Translations under genes and position numbers: made by a program
Shown: positions 25,602 through 32,890 of the stretch, piece by piece
How positions within the stretch are numbered: the stretch's first letter is position 1
Layout of the letters: every line of letters begins with the position of its first letter
The notes under the pieces: generated by a model
The model's database searches: none
Told to the model about the DNA's origin: nothing
The model's input: only the letters and a program-made list of their open reading frames with translations
Assembly (NCBI RefSeq): GCF_900104355.1
Contig: NZ_FNIY01000003.1
Location: 310,001 to 374,000, forward strand
Length of the DNA stretch: 64,000 nt
Direction of reading: 5' to 3'
DNA from: Phyllobacterium sp. OV277
Lineage (GTDB): Bacteria > Pseudomonadota > Alphaproteobacteria > Rhizobiales > Rhizobiaceae

Positions 25602-26096
25602 TCAGTCCTTAATCTCGCGCGTTGGATTTTCAAGGATCGCTAGGTCTGAGAGGATTGTATCCATACCTTCCCGCGCGGTCGTAGCTGCTCGTAATGCATC
25701 TTCAAGCTCTGGCTCATCCCTCATTGCACGTAGAGGACCGAACAATCCAACAATGGCTAACAATAAGCGAGAATGGTCTTCCAGACCCTCCTTAATGGCG
25801 GTCAGCGCCGCAAGCGAAAACCGGATAAAATCGAGATTACCCCGGTCCACCTTAGATCGATCTATCCGACCGTCTTCTATTCTGCGTCTCAAGATCGCCA
25901 TTACTTGCTTCAAAATGGGATCTGCTTTCGCATCAACAGCGATCGCCATTTGGCACAGGCGCCGAATTGCCTCGCCGCGCGATCTGATACGGTTTTTGAA
26001 CATCCAGTCATCAATTGCTTCCACTTCGGAAGGCGTCATCATGATTGGAATGCGTTGATCTTTGAGCTGGTCTGTGGGTTTTTTCTTAGGGGCCAT
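25602..26096 (-). CDS. Long ribbon-helix-helix (RHH) regulator, module 1
   Basis: A 164-aa protein starting MAPKKKPTDQLKDQRIPIMM. Residues about 14-48 (RIPIMMTPSEVEAIDDWMFK, then NRIRSRGEAIRRL) form an RHH DNA-binding unit. The remaining ~110 residues are helical (ILKQVMAILRRRIEDGRIDR; AALTAIKEGLEDHSRLLLAI) and may dimerise or bind a ligand. It is divergent from a 57-aa RHH gene across a 24-bp inverted repeat. TATAAC lies only 7 bases before the ATG, with TTGTGC 17 bp further up, so this may also be a leaderless message. The long tail distinguishes it from simple RHH antitoxins. Confidence 0.68.
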   Translation of the reverse strand: MAPKKKPTDQLKDQRIPIMMTPSEVEAIDDWMFKNRIRSRGEAIRRLCQMAIAVDAKADPILKQVMAILRRRIEDGRIDRSKVDRGNLDFIRFSLAALTAIKEGLEDHSRLLLAIVGLFGPLRAMRDEPELEDALRAATTAREGMDTILSDLAILENPTREIKD

Positions 26097-26115
26097 GAAC
26101 GTTGTTATACACAGA

Positions 26116-26190
26116 TTGAATATGTTGCACAACTTATCGCTTGCGCAGACTCACAAATAGGGTTAACGATAGATTGTGCAACTTATTCAA
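26116..26190. repeat. 24-bp inverted repeat between divergent RHH genes (module 1)
   Basis: Left arm 26116-26139 and right arm 26167-26190 are inverted copies matching at 21 of 24 bases, separated by 27 bases; the shared core is GTTGCACAA. The left arm covers the -35 box of the minus-strand RHH gene. This should be the shared operator of the two RHH proteins. Confidence 0.72.
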
Positions 26191-26208
26191 CATAAGCAAG
26201 AGATAAAA

Positions 26209-26382
26209 TTGAATAACGAGCCAAAGGAACAGCGCGTACCTCTGATGATGGAGGCCAGCCTATTGGACCAGATCGACGACTACCGATTTGAAAACCGGAT
26301 AGCAACCAGAGCAGAGACTATCAGACTATTGATAAAGGAAGCGTTGGTGACAGCAGAAAAGAAAACTACAGATGGCAATTGA
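26209..26382 (+). CDS. Short RHH protein, module 1
   Basis: A 57-aa protein, nearly all RHH fold: EPKEQRVPLMMEASLLDQID, then DYRFENRIATRAETIRLLIK. It is clearly related to the N-terminal part of its long divergent neighbour (RIPIMMTPSEVEAIDDWMFK versus RVPLMMEASLLDQIDDYRFE). A TTG start at 26209 with GAGA upstream is preferred; a GTG at 26176 lies inside the inverted repeat. It has no C-terminal extension. Confidence 0.6.
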   Translation: MNNEPKEQRVPLMMEASLLDQIDDYRFENRIATRAETIRLLIKEALVTAEKKTTDGN

Positions 26383-26403
26383 TTGGAAAGATAGCGTAAT
26401 GCT

Positions 26404-26931
26404 TCATTCGTCACCCGGGCCGATTTTCTTCCCTTTTTTTTGCGGCGCACTCTTGGCTGGCGGATCGTACAGTAGTTCTTCAAGGTCTAATGGTTGGATT
26501 GGGCTGTCAGATATTGGTGTCTCTGGAAAATCATTGCCCTTCCCTTTGTTGGCCAACATTTTACGCAGTGCGTCCATGAATTCAGGCTTCAGCTCGCCAT
26601 TGCCAGCTGCTATTGCCTCAATGAGCCTCACCAACCCGCTCTGCTGTTCTCGCATCCAATGCAGAACTGCCACATTCTCTTTCGCTTCAGCTGCCGATCG
26701 GTCGAGCATCTCAAGAGACTGTTCAAGAAGGCGCTCCAGTCTAGAAAAATCCAGCACTCGGCCAACTTGCGGCTCCAATTCACTGAGTTTGGCACGCAAT
26801 TGGTCCACTTCTTCAAGACGTGAGACTATTTCAGCGGTTGTAGAACGGTTATTTCCCCGCGCCTCATCTTCAAGCTTCTCTTTGAGTTCCAACGGAAGGC
26901 GAATATTTATCTGCGGATCGGTTCTGGCCAT
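26404..26931 (-). CDS. Long Arc-like RHH regulator, module 2
   Basis: A 175-aa protein starting MARTDPQINIRLPLELKEKL. The first ~45 residues are an Arc-type RHH domain (QINIRLPLELKEKLEDEARG, then NNRSTTAEIVSRL). A helical middle follows (LRAKLSELEPQVGRVLDFSR), probably coiled coil, then a C-terminal Pro/Lys-rich tail (PPAKSAPQKKGKKIGPGDE). It is divergent from a 52-aa Arc-like gene whose N-terminus (MARTDRQINLRLPKE) is almost the same. A perfect inverted repeat separates them. Confidence 0.72.
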   Translation of the reverse strand: MARTDPQINIRLPLELKEKLEDEARGNNRSTTAEIVSRLEEVDQLRAKLSELEPQVGRVLDFSRLERLLEQSLEMLDRSAAEAKENVAVLHWMREQQSGLVRLIEAIAAGNGELKPEFMDALRKMLANKGKGNDFPETPISDSPIQPLDLEELLYDPPAKSAPQKKGKKIGPGDE

Positions 26932-26935
26932 TATT

Positions 26936-26989
26936 AAACTATATAGCACGGTGCTGTTGCTCGCAATCCAGCACCGTGCTATATAGTTT
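26936..26989. repeat. Perfect 21-bp inverted repeat between divergent Arc-like genes (module 2)
   Basis: Arms 26936-26956 and 26969-26989 are exact inverted copies, 12 bases apart. Each arm contains ACTATATAGCACGGTGCTG and within it the palindrome AGCACGGTGCT. The spacer carries TTGCTC on one strand and TTGCGA on the other, each about 16 bp from a TATATA in the far arm, so back-to-back symmetrical promoters overlap the repeat. Binding by either RHH protein would repress both genes. Confidence 0.8.
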
Positions 26990-27003
26990 ATGAGAGGTTA
27001 ACA

Positions 27004-27162
27004 ATGGCCCGTACTGATAGGCAGATCAATTTGAGACTACCCAAAGAAGTTTATGCGTTTGTGTCACAACAGGCTCAACTATATGGAAGTTCATTATCCA
27101 GCGAGGTGACTAGGGCAATCAAAGAACGTATGGACCGACAAACGAAAACGGCCACCGAATAG
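27004..27162 (+). CDS. Short Arc-like RHH protein, module 2 (52 aa)
   Basis: A 52-aa ORF, MARTDRQINLRLPKEVYAFV, then SQQAQLYGSSLSSEVTRAIK, made of one Arc-type RHH domain with a basic tail. GAGAGG is placed 6 bases before the ATG. Size equals P22 Arc (53 aa), which controls the antirepressor; here the next gene downstream is indeed an antirepressor-type (Rha) gene, 84 bases away on the same strand. It may control Rha expression as well as its divergent partner. Confidence 0.7.
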   Translation: MARTDRQINLRLPKEVYAFVSQQAQLYGSSLSSEVTRAIKERMDRQTKTATE

Positions 27163-27246
27163 GGCAGCAACCCAATTCAACGACCGTTTTCAAATGACTA
27201 CCGCGCAGCAACGCGGAAATCTTGTCCCAATACCGTAGGAGGTTTT

Positions 27247-27990
27247 ATGGACAGCCTTATGATTAACACGCCGCCGGGCGGCGGTAAACCCGCTACGATG
27301 ACTAGCCAAGAAATGGCTGAACTCGTGGATAAGCGCCATGACAACGTGAAGCGCGCCATTGAAACTCTCGCGTCACAGGGCACTATCCAACGTCCTCAGA
27401 TTGAGGATGTTCGCAATCATCGCGGACAGTTGGTCGCTGTGTATCTCATGGGAGAACGCGACAGTTATGTCGTTGTCGCGCAGCTTTCGCCCGAATTCAC
27501 AGCATCGTTGGTAGACTATTGGCAAGCCCACAAAACACAGGTGCGTTTGCCAACAACGGCAGAGGCGTTTGCAAATGCATTTCAAATGCTGGCCGAGACA
27601 GAGCGGCGGCAGGAACAACAGGATGCCGCAATACAAGCGATTGATGTTAAGGTGGATCGAATTGAACAAGCTCAGGTTGTTCTGAAGACAAGACCAGCCA
27701 ATGCAGAATCTATCACCCATATTCGCCCACGTATAGGCAAGCTTTACGGGCTCTCTCACGAAACTACCGATGCGGTGATGCGGAACACGTCTTACGCCCC
27801 CCGCCCCGCTGGCATGGTCCGCAACGACCGAGAAGAAGCCGACGGCGCAACGTTCGCAGTTTATTGGAAAAAGGATGTGTCAGCCGTCTTCAAACGATTT
27901 GTTGATGAATGTGAGCAAGTCACGGCGACACGCTGCACTCATCCGTTCATCGACGGTCGGTTCAAGCTGATCAAAACGCCCACTGAATAG
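27247..27990 (+). CDS. Rha-family phage regulator / antirepressor
   Basis: A 247-aa protein with the Rha N-terminal domain (TMTSQEMAELVDKRHDNVKR, AIETLASQG, then EVRNHRGQ-type and MGERDSYVVVAQLSPEFTA strands). The middle is a coiled coil (RRQEQQDAAIQAIDVKVDRI), and residues from about 160 form a second domain (IGKLYGLSHETTDAVMRNTS, AVYWKKDVSAVFKRF). Rha proteins are lambdoid regulators with antirepressor-like effects, especially under host factor control. TAGGAGG precedes the ATG. A GC-rich hairpin (27995-28014) follows the stop. Confidence 0.78.
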   Translation: MDSLMINTPPGGGKPATMTSQEMAELVDKRHDNVKRAIETLASQGTIQRPQIEDVRNHRGQLVAVYLMGERDSYVVVAQLSPEFTASLVDYWQAHKTQVRLPTTAEAFANAFQMLAETERRQEQQDAAIQAIDVKVDRIEQAQVVLKTRPANAESITHIRPRIGKLYGLSHETTDAVMRNTSYAPRPAGMVRNDREEADGATFAVYWKKDVSAVFKRFVDECEQVTATRCTHPFIDGRFKLIKTPTE

Positions 27991-28040
27991 CAGCGAGCGC
28001 GACTAACCGCGCTCCATCCTTCCCAGTTTTGGAGAATACC

Positions 28041-28454
28041 ATGTCGAACACTGTTCCGACAGCGGCCGAAGGCTACCCAAATAAAATGCAACTCGACCTC
28101 ACCGCCCTGTCACTATACGAGCTGACTACCGTCTATGAAAACCTTTATACCGTGTTCAACGTCTTGGGAGGAGCGGTCAACCAGCCGCGCTGTTACAAGA
28201 ACGATGATCGCACCAGATACAACGCTGCGGGCAACTTGCTTGAAGACGTATCCGATATGATCGCGGAACAGATCAGCGCCGTCGTTCGGGAGGCTGGAAC
28301 ACGACAGCCGAGTAACGAGCGCGACCGGGGCTACAAATTCTTCCTGCTCACAGCGGACGAAATGTGGACCAATGTAGATCCAGAGGATTTTCTATCTGTC
28401 ACAGAGCGAGTGATTGCCGAGCTCCCTCGCTGCGACGTGAGGGTGCGGTCATGA
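28041..28454 (+). CDS. Hypothetical phage protein
   Basis: A 137-aa protein starting MSNTVPTAAEGYPNKMQLDL, chosen because TTGGAGA precedes this ATG. It is mostly helical, with no recognised family. Its stop overlaps the next start (ATGA), starting a run of three coupled genes before the excisionase. Confidence 0.6.
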   Translation: MSNTVPTAAEGYPNKMQLDLTALSLYELTTVYENLYTVFNVLGGAVNQPRCYKNDDRTRYNAAGNLLEDVSDMIAEQISAVVREAGTRQPSNERDRGYKFFLLTADEMWTNVDPEDFLSVTERVIAELPRCDVRVRS

Positions 28455-29116
28455 CTTCCGTATATGTAATGATAGAACTTCACCGCCGCGCGCACGATCT
28501 GTTCAATTCAGAATGCCCGAAGAACGATACCCAGGACGAACGTTACGACCCATCCGAAACAGCACGGCAACGTTATGCCGAGGCTGATAAGGCCGAAAGC
28601 GACTCCCTTATGAATGTTTGTCGTTGCCCCGCCACCTCGGACAGAGACCGCAAACTAAAGGCTGAATATCTGCTTGCCTTTGCTCAAAGGAATGAGCTTA
28701 CACAAGAAAATTATCTTTCCGCACTTGAGGCGGAAACCAAGGCCGGTCAGTCAATCGATCCAATCGATCTATCGGATTATACCATCTCCGATCTTGAAAC
28801 GTTAAAATGGCGGCTGGAAAAGATCGGCGATCATCTGGAAGAAATATGGCCGGTTGAGCCTTGCAGCGTCCCTAGTACGATCATGCGGGGAGCGCGCGAT
28901 CTCACACCAGTAGGCAAAGAGATTGAGAGGCTTCAAAACTGGTTCTTTGCGCAGGAAAACAGAATTCCTGAATACATGGCCAAGTTGAAGCCAAATAGCG
29001 CGCTTGACGAAGAGACCAGACACCACTTCCTGATCAAGAATGCGGTTATGACAGGCGCGACGGTGGAAGAAATTGCAAAGCTTGCTCAAAAGCTGGCTGC
29101 AGAGGTGCGATCATGA
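28451..29116 (+). CDS. Hypothetical phage protein
   Basis: A 221-aa charged, helical protein (MTSVYVMIELHRRAHDLFNS). The start overlaps the preceding stop. The region ISDLETLKWRLEKIGDHLEE and the HHFLIKNAVMTGATVEEIAK end have no matched family. It overlaps the following gene by 4 bases. Role unknown; it may be a host-takeover or regulatory early protein. Confidence 0.6.
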   Translation: MTSVYVMIELHRRAHDLFNSECPKNDTQDERYDPSETARQRYAEADKAESDSLMNVCRCPATSDRDRKLKAEYLLAFAQRNELTQENYLSALEAETKAGQSIDPIDLSDYTISDLETLKWRLEKIGDHLEEIWPVEPCSVPSTIMRGARDLTPVGKEIERLQNWFFAQENRIPEYMAKLKPNSALDEETRHHFLIKNAVMTGATVEEIAKLAQKLAAEVRS

Positions 29117-29319
29117 TTACCGATGCAGACATTGACGCAGTATATGACGTGATCGAGACCTTGGCGCTGGCAATTCTTGCGTTGGATCAAGGCGATATTG
29201 CAGACAATACGGCGTCTTCAATATCTTGGCTTATGGGAAGCATGCAGAAGCGGCTTGCCAAAACGCTCGACATTTTGGAACAGGCCAAGGGTGGCCAACC
29301 TGTGGATAACGGGGATTGA
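29113..29319 (+). CDS. Small hypothetical phage protein
   Basis: A 68-aa acidic, helical protein (MITDADIDAVYDVIETLALA), coupled to the preceding gene by an ATGA overlap. It ends 4 bases before the excisionase-like gene. Function unknown. Confidence 0.55.
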   Translation: MITDADIDAVYDVIETLALAILALDQGDIADNTASSISWLMGSMQKRLAKTLDILEQAKGGQPVDNGD

Positions 29320-29323
29320 CCTA

Positions 29324-29755
29324 ATGGCAAACGTTCCTCCCCCGCACACTTACACCGATGACACGCCACTGAGACTTGATATCGCCGCTCAGATCGCCTT
29401 CCCTGACGGCTCCATCGGGCCACCCGGATTGCGCAAAGAGCGCGATGCAGGACGACTTGAAACGGAAATGATCGCCGGGAAAGAGTATGTCACTCTGTCG
29501 GCCATCGCGAGGATGAGAGAGTTATGTCGCGCAAATCGAAAGGTGCTCATATCTACTGGCGCGACGAAAGCAGGAAAGCCGATGGATCGCTCAGGAACCG
29601 GGCGGGCTGGTTTATCCGAGACGGATCAACGTTCGTCAGCGTTGGCGGCGGCGAGACGGATCGTGGAAATGCTGAAAAAGCCCTCGCAAAATACCTCGCG
29701 GACAAATATGAGCCGTCCAGAGAGCGCGGACGTGATTCCACTAACATCCAAATAG
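29324..29755 (+). CDS. Excisionase-like DNA-binding protein overlapping the integrase out of frame
   Basis: A 143-aa protein starting MANVPPPHTYTDDTPLRLDI. The stretch RLDIAAQIAFPDGSIGPPGL, RKERDAGRLETEMIAGKEYVTLSAIARM is a MerR/Xis-like winged-helix with the usual order of helix, turn and wing. The last 77 codons overlap the integrase start in another frame (29524-29755). The tail is Ser/Thr/Arg-rich. Location just before the integrase supports a recombination directionality role. A shorter, non-overlapping version would lack the basic tail. Confidence 0.65.
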   Translation: MANVPPPHTYTDDTPLRLDIAAQIAFPDGSIGPPGLRKERDAGRLETEMIAGKEYVTLSAIARMRELCRANRKVLISTGATKAGKPMDRSGTGRAGLSETDQRSSALAAARRIVEMLKKPSQNTSRTNMSRPESADVIPLTSK

Positions 29756-30864
29756 CGGATGTCGTTTCGATCTATGTATCCGAAGTTGCGCCAAAACACA
29801 CAAAGCCTCATGAAACGGCGGCGCGGCTCGGAAAAATACTGGATTTCTTCGGAAACAAGACGCTTGATCAAATTAACGGCCAACTCTGCCGAGCCTATGC
29901 GGACTTCCGCCGCGATAAATGGAATGCTGAACAACGGCAGTTTGTGAAGGATTGGAACGCCTCAATCGACGCCGATGAGAAAATGAGCGTCAAGTCCAAA
30001 CGGCAGAGAAAACCGGACTGGGTCGATAAGGATATGACCGCTGGAACCCGGCGACAGCTTGAGGATTTACGGTCCGCCATCAATTATTACAAAGACGAAG
30101 GTTATTCGACCATCGCGCCAACCGTCTGGCTGCCTGAAAAACCGGCTGCCCGTGATCGTTGGCTGACACGACAAGAAGCAGCTTCCCTACTGTGGGCTGC
30201 TTGGCGCATGACGCAGTCCTGGAAGGGTCAGGAATCGAAACGACGGACCGGTCGGCATTTGGCACGTTTCATACTCGTCGCGCTCTATACAGGCACCCGT
30301 AGCGCCGCTATTTGTGCTGCGGCGATCCGCCCTACAGTCGGCACCGGCTATGTGGACTTGGATAGAGGTGTTTTCTATCGCCGGGCGCCCGGCACGAAAC
30401 AAACCAAGAAGCGCCAACCACCAATTCCGATTCCCCGGCGCCTATTGGTTCACCTTCGCCGATGGAGTGATACGCCGGCTGATCTGGGCAAACCAGATGG
30501 CCCGAAGATTTCACAAAGCCACGTTGTCGAGTGGAATGGTAAACCAGTGACAAGCGTCAAGAAGAGCTTTCGTGCTGCGTGCAAAGCTGCGCAGCTCGGT
30601 AGCGATGTGATGCCCCATATTCTGCGCCATACCGCTGCAACATGGTTGATGCAATCTGGTGCCGATGTCTGGCAATCAGCGGGCTTCCTTGGCATGACAG
30701 TGGAAACGCTGATTAACACATATGGCCATCATCATCCTGATCACCTACAGGATGCAGCCAATGCGGTTTCCTCCCCACATAAACCCCACGGAATGACCAG
30801 AATTAAACGTGAACATCAACAATCTAACGTAATAAAAATCCCAGCAAATACACGGGTTTCGTGA
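29524..30864 (+). CDS. int: Tyrosine-type phage integrase
   Basis: A 446-aa recombinase. The catalytic domain has Arg259 (GTRSA), His365-x-x-Arg368 (HILRHT) and the nucleophile Tyr400 (NTYGHH). The usual His/Trp in the LGH motif is replaced (FLGMTVETL). The N-terminal part (residues 1-90) is an arm-binding region and 70-180 the SAM-like core-binding domain. The gene ends 9 bases before the tRNA-Pro fragment, and reads toward it. It carries out integration and, with the excisionase, excision of the phage. Start shown is ATG 29524, inside the excisionase gene. Confidence 0.93.
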   Translation: MSRKSKGAHIYWRDESRKADGSLRNRAGWFIRDGSTFVSVGGGETDRGNAEKALAKYLADKYEPSRERGRDSTNIQIADVVSIYVSEVAPKHTKPHETAARLGKILDFFGNKTLDQINGQLCRAYADFRRDKWNAEQRQFVKDWNASIDADEKMSVKSKRQRKPDWVDKDMTAGTRRQLEDLRSAINYYKDEGYSTIAPTVWLPEKPAARDRWLTRQEAASLLWAAWRMTQSWKGQESKRRTGRHLARFILVALYTGTRSAAICAAAIRPTVGTGYVDLDRGVFYRRAPGTKQTKKRQPPIPIPRRLLVHLRRWSDTPADLGKPDGPKISQSHVVEWNGKPVTSVKKSFRAACKAAQLGSDVMPHILRHTAATWLMQSGADVWQSAGFLGMTVETLINTYGHHHPDHLQDAANAVSSPHKPHGMTRIKREHQQSNVIKIPANTRVS

Positions 30865-30873
30865 TAGCACTGC

Positions 30874-30921
30874 CCGTTCGGGACGACGGGGTCGGAGGTT
30901 CGAATCCTCTCACTCCGACCA
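30874..30921 (+). other. Attachment site: 3' fragment of tRNA-Pro(CGG)
   Basis: The sequence contains a 7-base anticodon loop TTCGGGA (30877-30883, anticodon CGG), a T-arm GGAGG-TTCGAAT-CCTCT, an acceptor strand CACTCCG, then A and CCA (30919-30921). The acceptor strand would pair with CGGAGTG, the 5' start of bacterial tRNA-Pro. The 5' half is replaced by integrase DNA and the anticodon stem no longer pairs (GCCCG/CGACG), so this is the duplicated att core, not a working tRNA. The intact copy should lie left of the window. Confidence 0.85.
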
Positions 30922-31333
30922 GTGTTTTCAATCACATAAATTATTGCACTGAAAATTTGTGTCCTTTTCCGTGTCATTGCCACTCCCGCAATGAAGAGGG
31001 ACGGATATGTTTATAAAACATATGAGTTCATCAAAATAGCTTATCATTGAAATTGGGTTTGGCCGGAAACTACCGCGGAACGCTGTTACAATTCTCATTC
31101 AGCCCTACCCTCTATGTCCAGAAGGATATGAAACCGGCTAGGAAAACCTGCGTGTGCCACACTCACATAGTATTGTTTTTAAATGTTTTCAACAAAATGG
31201 ATATCTTTTAATATCCTTTTCACTGCATAATGCATATCTATTGATATCTTTTTACCACAACTGGATATCAATTAATTGCCTTTTCATCCCATTTGGAATA
31301 TTTATTGATATCCATCAACGCAGGACTCATACC
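30922..31333. other. AT-rich junction between prophage and MobA/MobB pair
   Basis: No gene is seen in these 412 bases. The first part is host DNA downstream of the att core. The second part (31199-31313) holds the repeated operator-like sites described separately. Confidence 0.5.
31199..31313. promoter_or_regulatory. Four repeated GATATC-type operator sites upstream of the MobA gene
   Basis: Four related sites: GGATATCTTTTAATATCC (31199-31216), GCATATCTATTGATATC (31232-31248), CTGGATATCAATTAATTGCC (31261-31280) and GGAATATTTATTGATATCC (31295-31313). They share GATATC or ATATC half-sites about 31-35 bp apart, i.e. near three helical turns. The last ends 20 bases before the MobA ATG. They are probably autoregulatory sites for the HTH antitoxin. 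Confidence 0.6.
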
Positions 31334-31798
31334 ATGAGTGTAAAAGACACCGTGGCGCGCCAATATAAAAAATTGGCAGATCATGGCCTACAGCAGGTTA
31401 GCGGGCTTCTTGTGCCACCGGAGGGGTGGATCGCGACATTGCGCAAGGCTCTGGCTATGAGCGGCCCGCAACTGGCAAAAAGAGCAGGCATAACAAAAGC
31501 TGCTATTTATCAGGCTGAACGCAATGAACGGGAGGGAGCAATTACCCTCAATCAGATGCAGAAAATGGCAGAGGCGCTTGGCGGACGATTCGTGTATGCT
31601 GTTGTGCTTCATGAAAGGATTGAAGATGTCCTCAAAGCTCAAGCTTTGAAGAATGCTGAAGATATTGTCAGACGCGCAAGTTCTCACATGGCTCTGGAGC
31701 AACAATCTTTATCTCGGGAACAGACACAAATTGAGATTGATAGGCTCGCCGACAGTATGATCCGGCATATGCCTCCCAACTTTTGGGAAAACACTTAG
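31334..31798 (+). CDS. Mobile mystery protein A (HTH antitoxin-like)
   Basis: A 154-aa protein starting MSVKDTVARQYKKLADHGLQ. Residues about 36-70 (LRKALAMSGPQLAKRAGITK, then AAIYQAERNEREG) are an XRE-type HTH. This is the layout of mobile mystery protein A, always paired with the Fic-domain protein B. It probably neutralises MobB and represses the operon through the GATATC sites. ATG 31334 with CAGGAC upstream is used; further 60 in-frame codons upstream are AT-rich non-coding DNA. Confidence 0.8.
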   Translation: MSVKDTVARQYKKLADHGLQQVSGLLVPPEGWIATLRKALAMSGPQLAKRAGITKAAIYQAERNEREGAITLNQMQKMAEALGGRFVYAVVLHERIEDVLKAQALKNAEDIVRRASSHMALEQQSLSREQTQIEIDRLADSMIRHMPPNFWENT

Positions 31799-32382
31799 TG
31801 TTCGAGGAAGCAAAAGGCGCCACGCCCCTCGAACCTGATGAAATTCATGGACTTAAATTCAGTCACATCACGACACGCAGTGAGCTTGATGAATTGGAAC
31901 AAGCCAATATTGAGCAAGGTCTCCTGTGGCTTGGGCGGCGACGTGGCGGCGACATTCTGACGGATAGCTTTATCCGGACCTTGCATGTTCGTTTATTCGG
32001 CGACGTCTGGAACTGGGCGGGTAACTACCGGCGAAGCGAAAAAAACATTGGTATCGATCCGCTCCAAATTTCCACGCAAGTTCGCATACACTTGGACAAT
32101 GTCCGCTATTGGGCAGAAAATGCCGTCTACACGCCCTTGGAGGCAGCGGCTCGATTTCATCATCGATTGGTTCAGATTCATCCATTCCCAAACGGCAACG
32201 GTCGACATACACGCATTGCTGCCGATGTATTTCTGTCTGATTATTACGGCCATTCGCCAATCCAATGGGCGAATGGATTTGACCTGCAAGCCGATAACGA
32301 GCGGCGGACAACCTATCTAAAAGCCTTGCGAAATGCGGATGCAGGAGATTTCGGAGCACTCCTGATCTTCGTGGGGGCGTGA
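31798..32382 (+). CDS. Mobile mystery protein B, Fic-domain toxin-like
   Basis: A 194-aa protein with the Fic motif HPFPNGNGRHTRI, near residue 132, where His is the catalytic base and the NGNGR loop binds nucleotide phosphates; Fic enzymes usually transfer AMP or another nucleotide to a protein. The start MFEEAKGATPLEPDEIHGLK matches the family; GTG 31798 overlaps the MobA stop (TAGTG). A TTG five codons upstream is possible. The pair lies within a kilobase of the prophage att site, as is common for mobile-element-linked modules. Confidence 0.82.
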   Translation: MFEEAKGATPLEPDEIHGLKFSHITTRSELDELEQANIEQGLLWLGRRRGGDILTDSFIRTLHVRLFGDVWNWAGNYRRSEKNIGIDPLQISTQVRIHLDNVRYWAENAVYTPLEAAARFHHRLVQIHPFPNGNGRHTRIAADVFLSDYYGHSPIQWANGFDLQADNERRTTYLKALRNADAGDFGALLIFVGA

Positions 32383-32413
32383 TGTTGCGACGGCCTTCGT
32401 ATCTTAGGCCTCT

Positions 32414-32680
32414 CTAATGCAGTGTCTCTCCGCCCTCAGGATCGATGAGGCTTGCAAGGCCCTCGTCTTCGACGGCCCGTAAAAACTCGTCAAAGGCGGC
32501 CTGATCCGTCTCGAAAGGATCATCCCAGATGATTGAGTCCTTGTCCTCTGTCACCACCTCCAGCGTCCATTCGCTCTGCTCTGCAAGGCGATAAATCTCG
32601 ACGCTCACGGTGATTCCGTCGCGGGTAAACTCTTTCGACAAACGCGACACAACCAGTTCGGGTTCTTCATCATCCATCAT
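32414..32680 (-). CDS. Small acidic hypothetical protein
   Basis: An 88-aa acidic protein (MMDDEEPELVVSRLSKEFTR), convergent with the Fic gene. It looks like a small conserved alphaproteobacterial protein (ITVSVEIYRLAEQSEWTLEV; FDEFLRAVEDEGLASLIDPE) with an alpha/beta pattern. Function unknown. The 210 bases before it hold no visible gene. Confidence 0.6.
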   Translation of the reverse strand: MMDDEEPELVVSRLSKEFTRDGITVSVEIYRLAEQSEWTLEVVTEDKDSIIWDDPFETDQAAFDEFLRAVEDEGLASLIDPEGGETLH

Positions 32681-32890
32681 GTGCCCCTTGGGACCTCAAG
32701 TTGTTTTTTCAATCATCTTACGACGTACCGGGAAATAGCAAGCCAGAAAATGGAAATCCTTTCCATTCCGGGCTGCATCTTTCCTATCGGCGCAAATATC
32801 CGCATAATTTGTGACAATTGAAACTCGCGGCGAAGAAGAGCCGGCCTATTATGATTAGCCCGGGAAAAGGGCTGGCTGACAGCGAAGGCG

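Larger units (their letters stand above)
1..30921. mobile_element. Temperate podovirus-like prophage (right-hand portion; left end outside window)
   Basis: The segment holds a coherent phage gene set: lysis genes, tail fibre, ejection proteins, adaptors, capsid, scaffold, portal, terminase, replication operon, CI/Cro-type switch, antirepressor, excisionase and integrase. The right boundary is the 3' end of a tRNA-Pro(CGG) fragment immediately after the integrase gene. No matching tRNA lies on the left, so the element continues beyond position 1, where an intact tRNA-Pro(CGG) is expected. Internal virion proteins, SU10-type capsid and adaptors, and the absence of sheath or tape-measure genes point to a short-tailed phage. 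The large terminase carries a frameshift, so the prophage may be unable to package DNA unless that is a sequence error. Confidence 0.93.

Noticed and set aside
30874-30921. Functional tRNA gene
   Set aside because: No D-arm or 5' acceptor strand precedes it, and the anticodon stem does not pair; it is an attachment-site fragment.
31199-31313. CRISPR array
   Set aside because: Only four short degenerate palindromic sites with AT-rich gaps, no constant repeat and no cas genes; fits operators.
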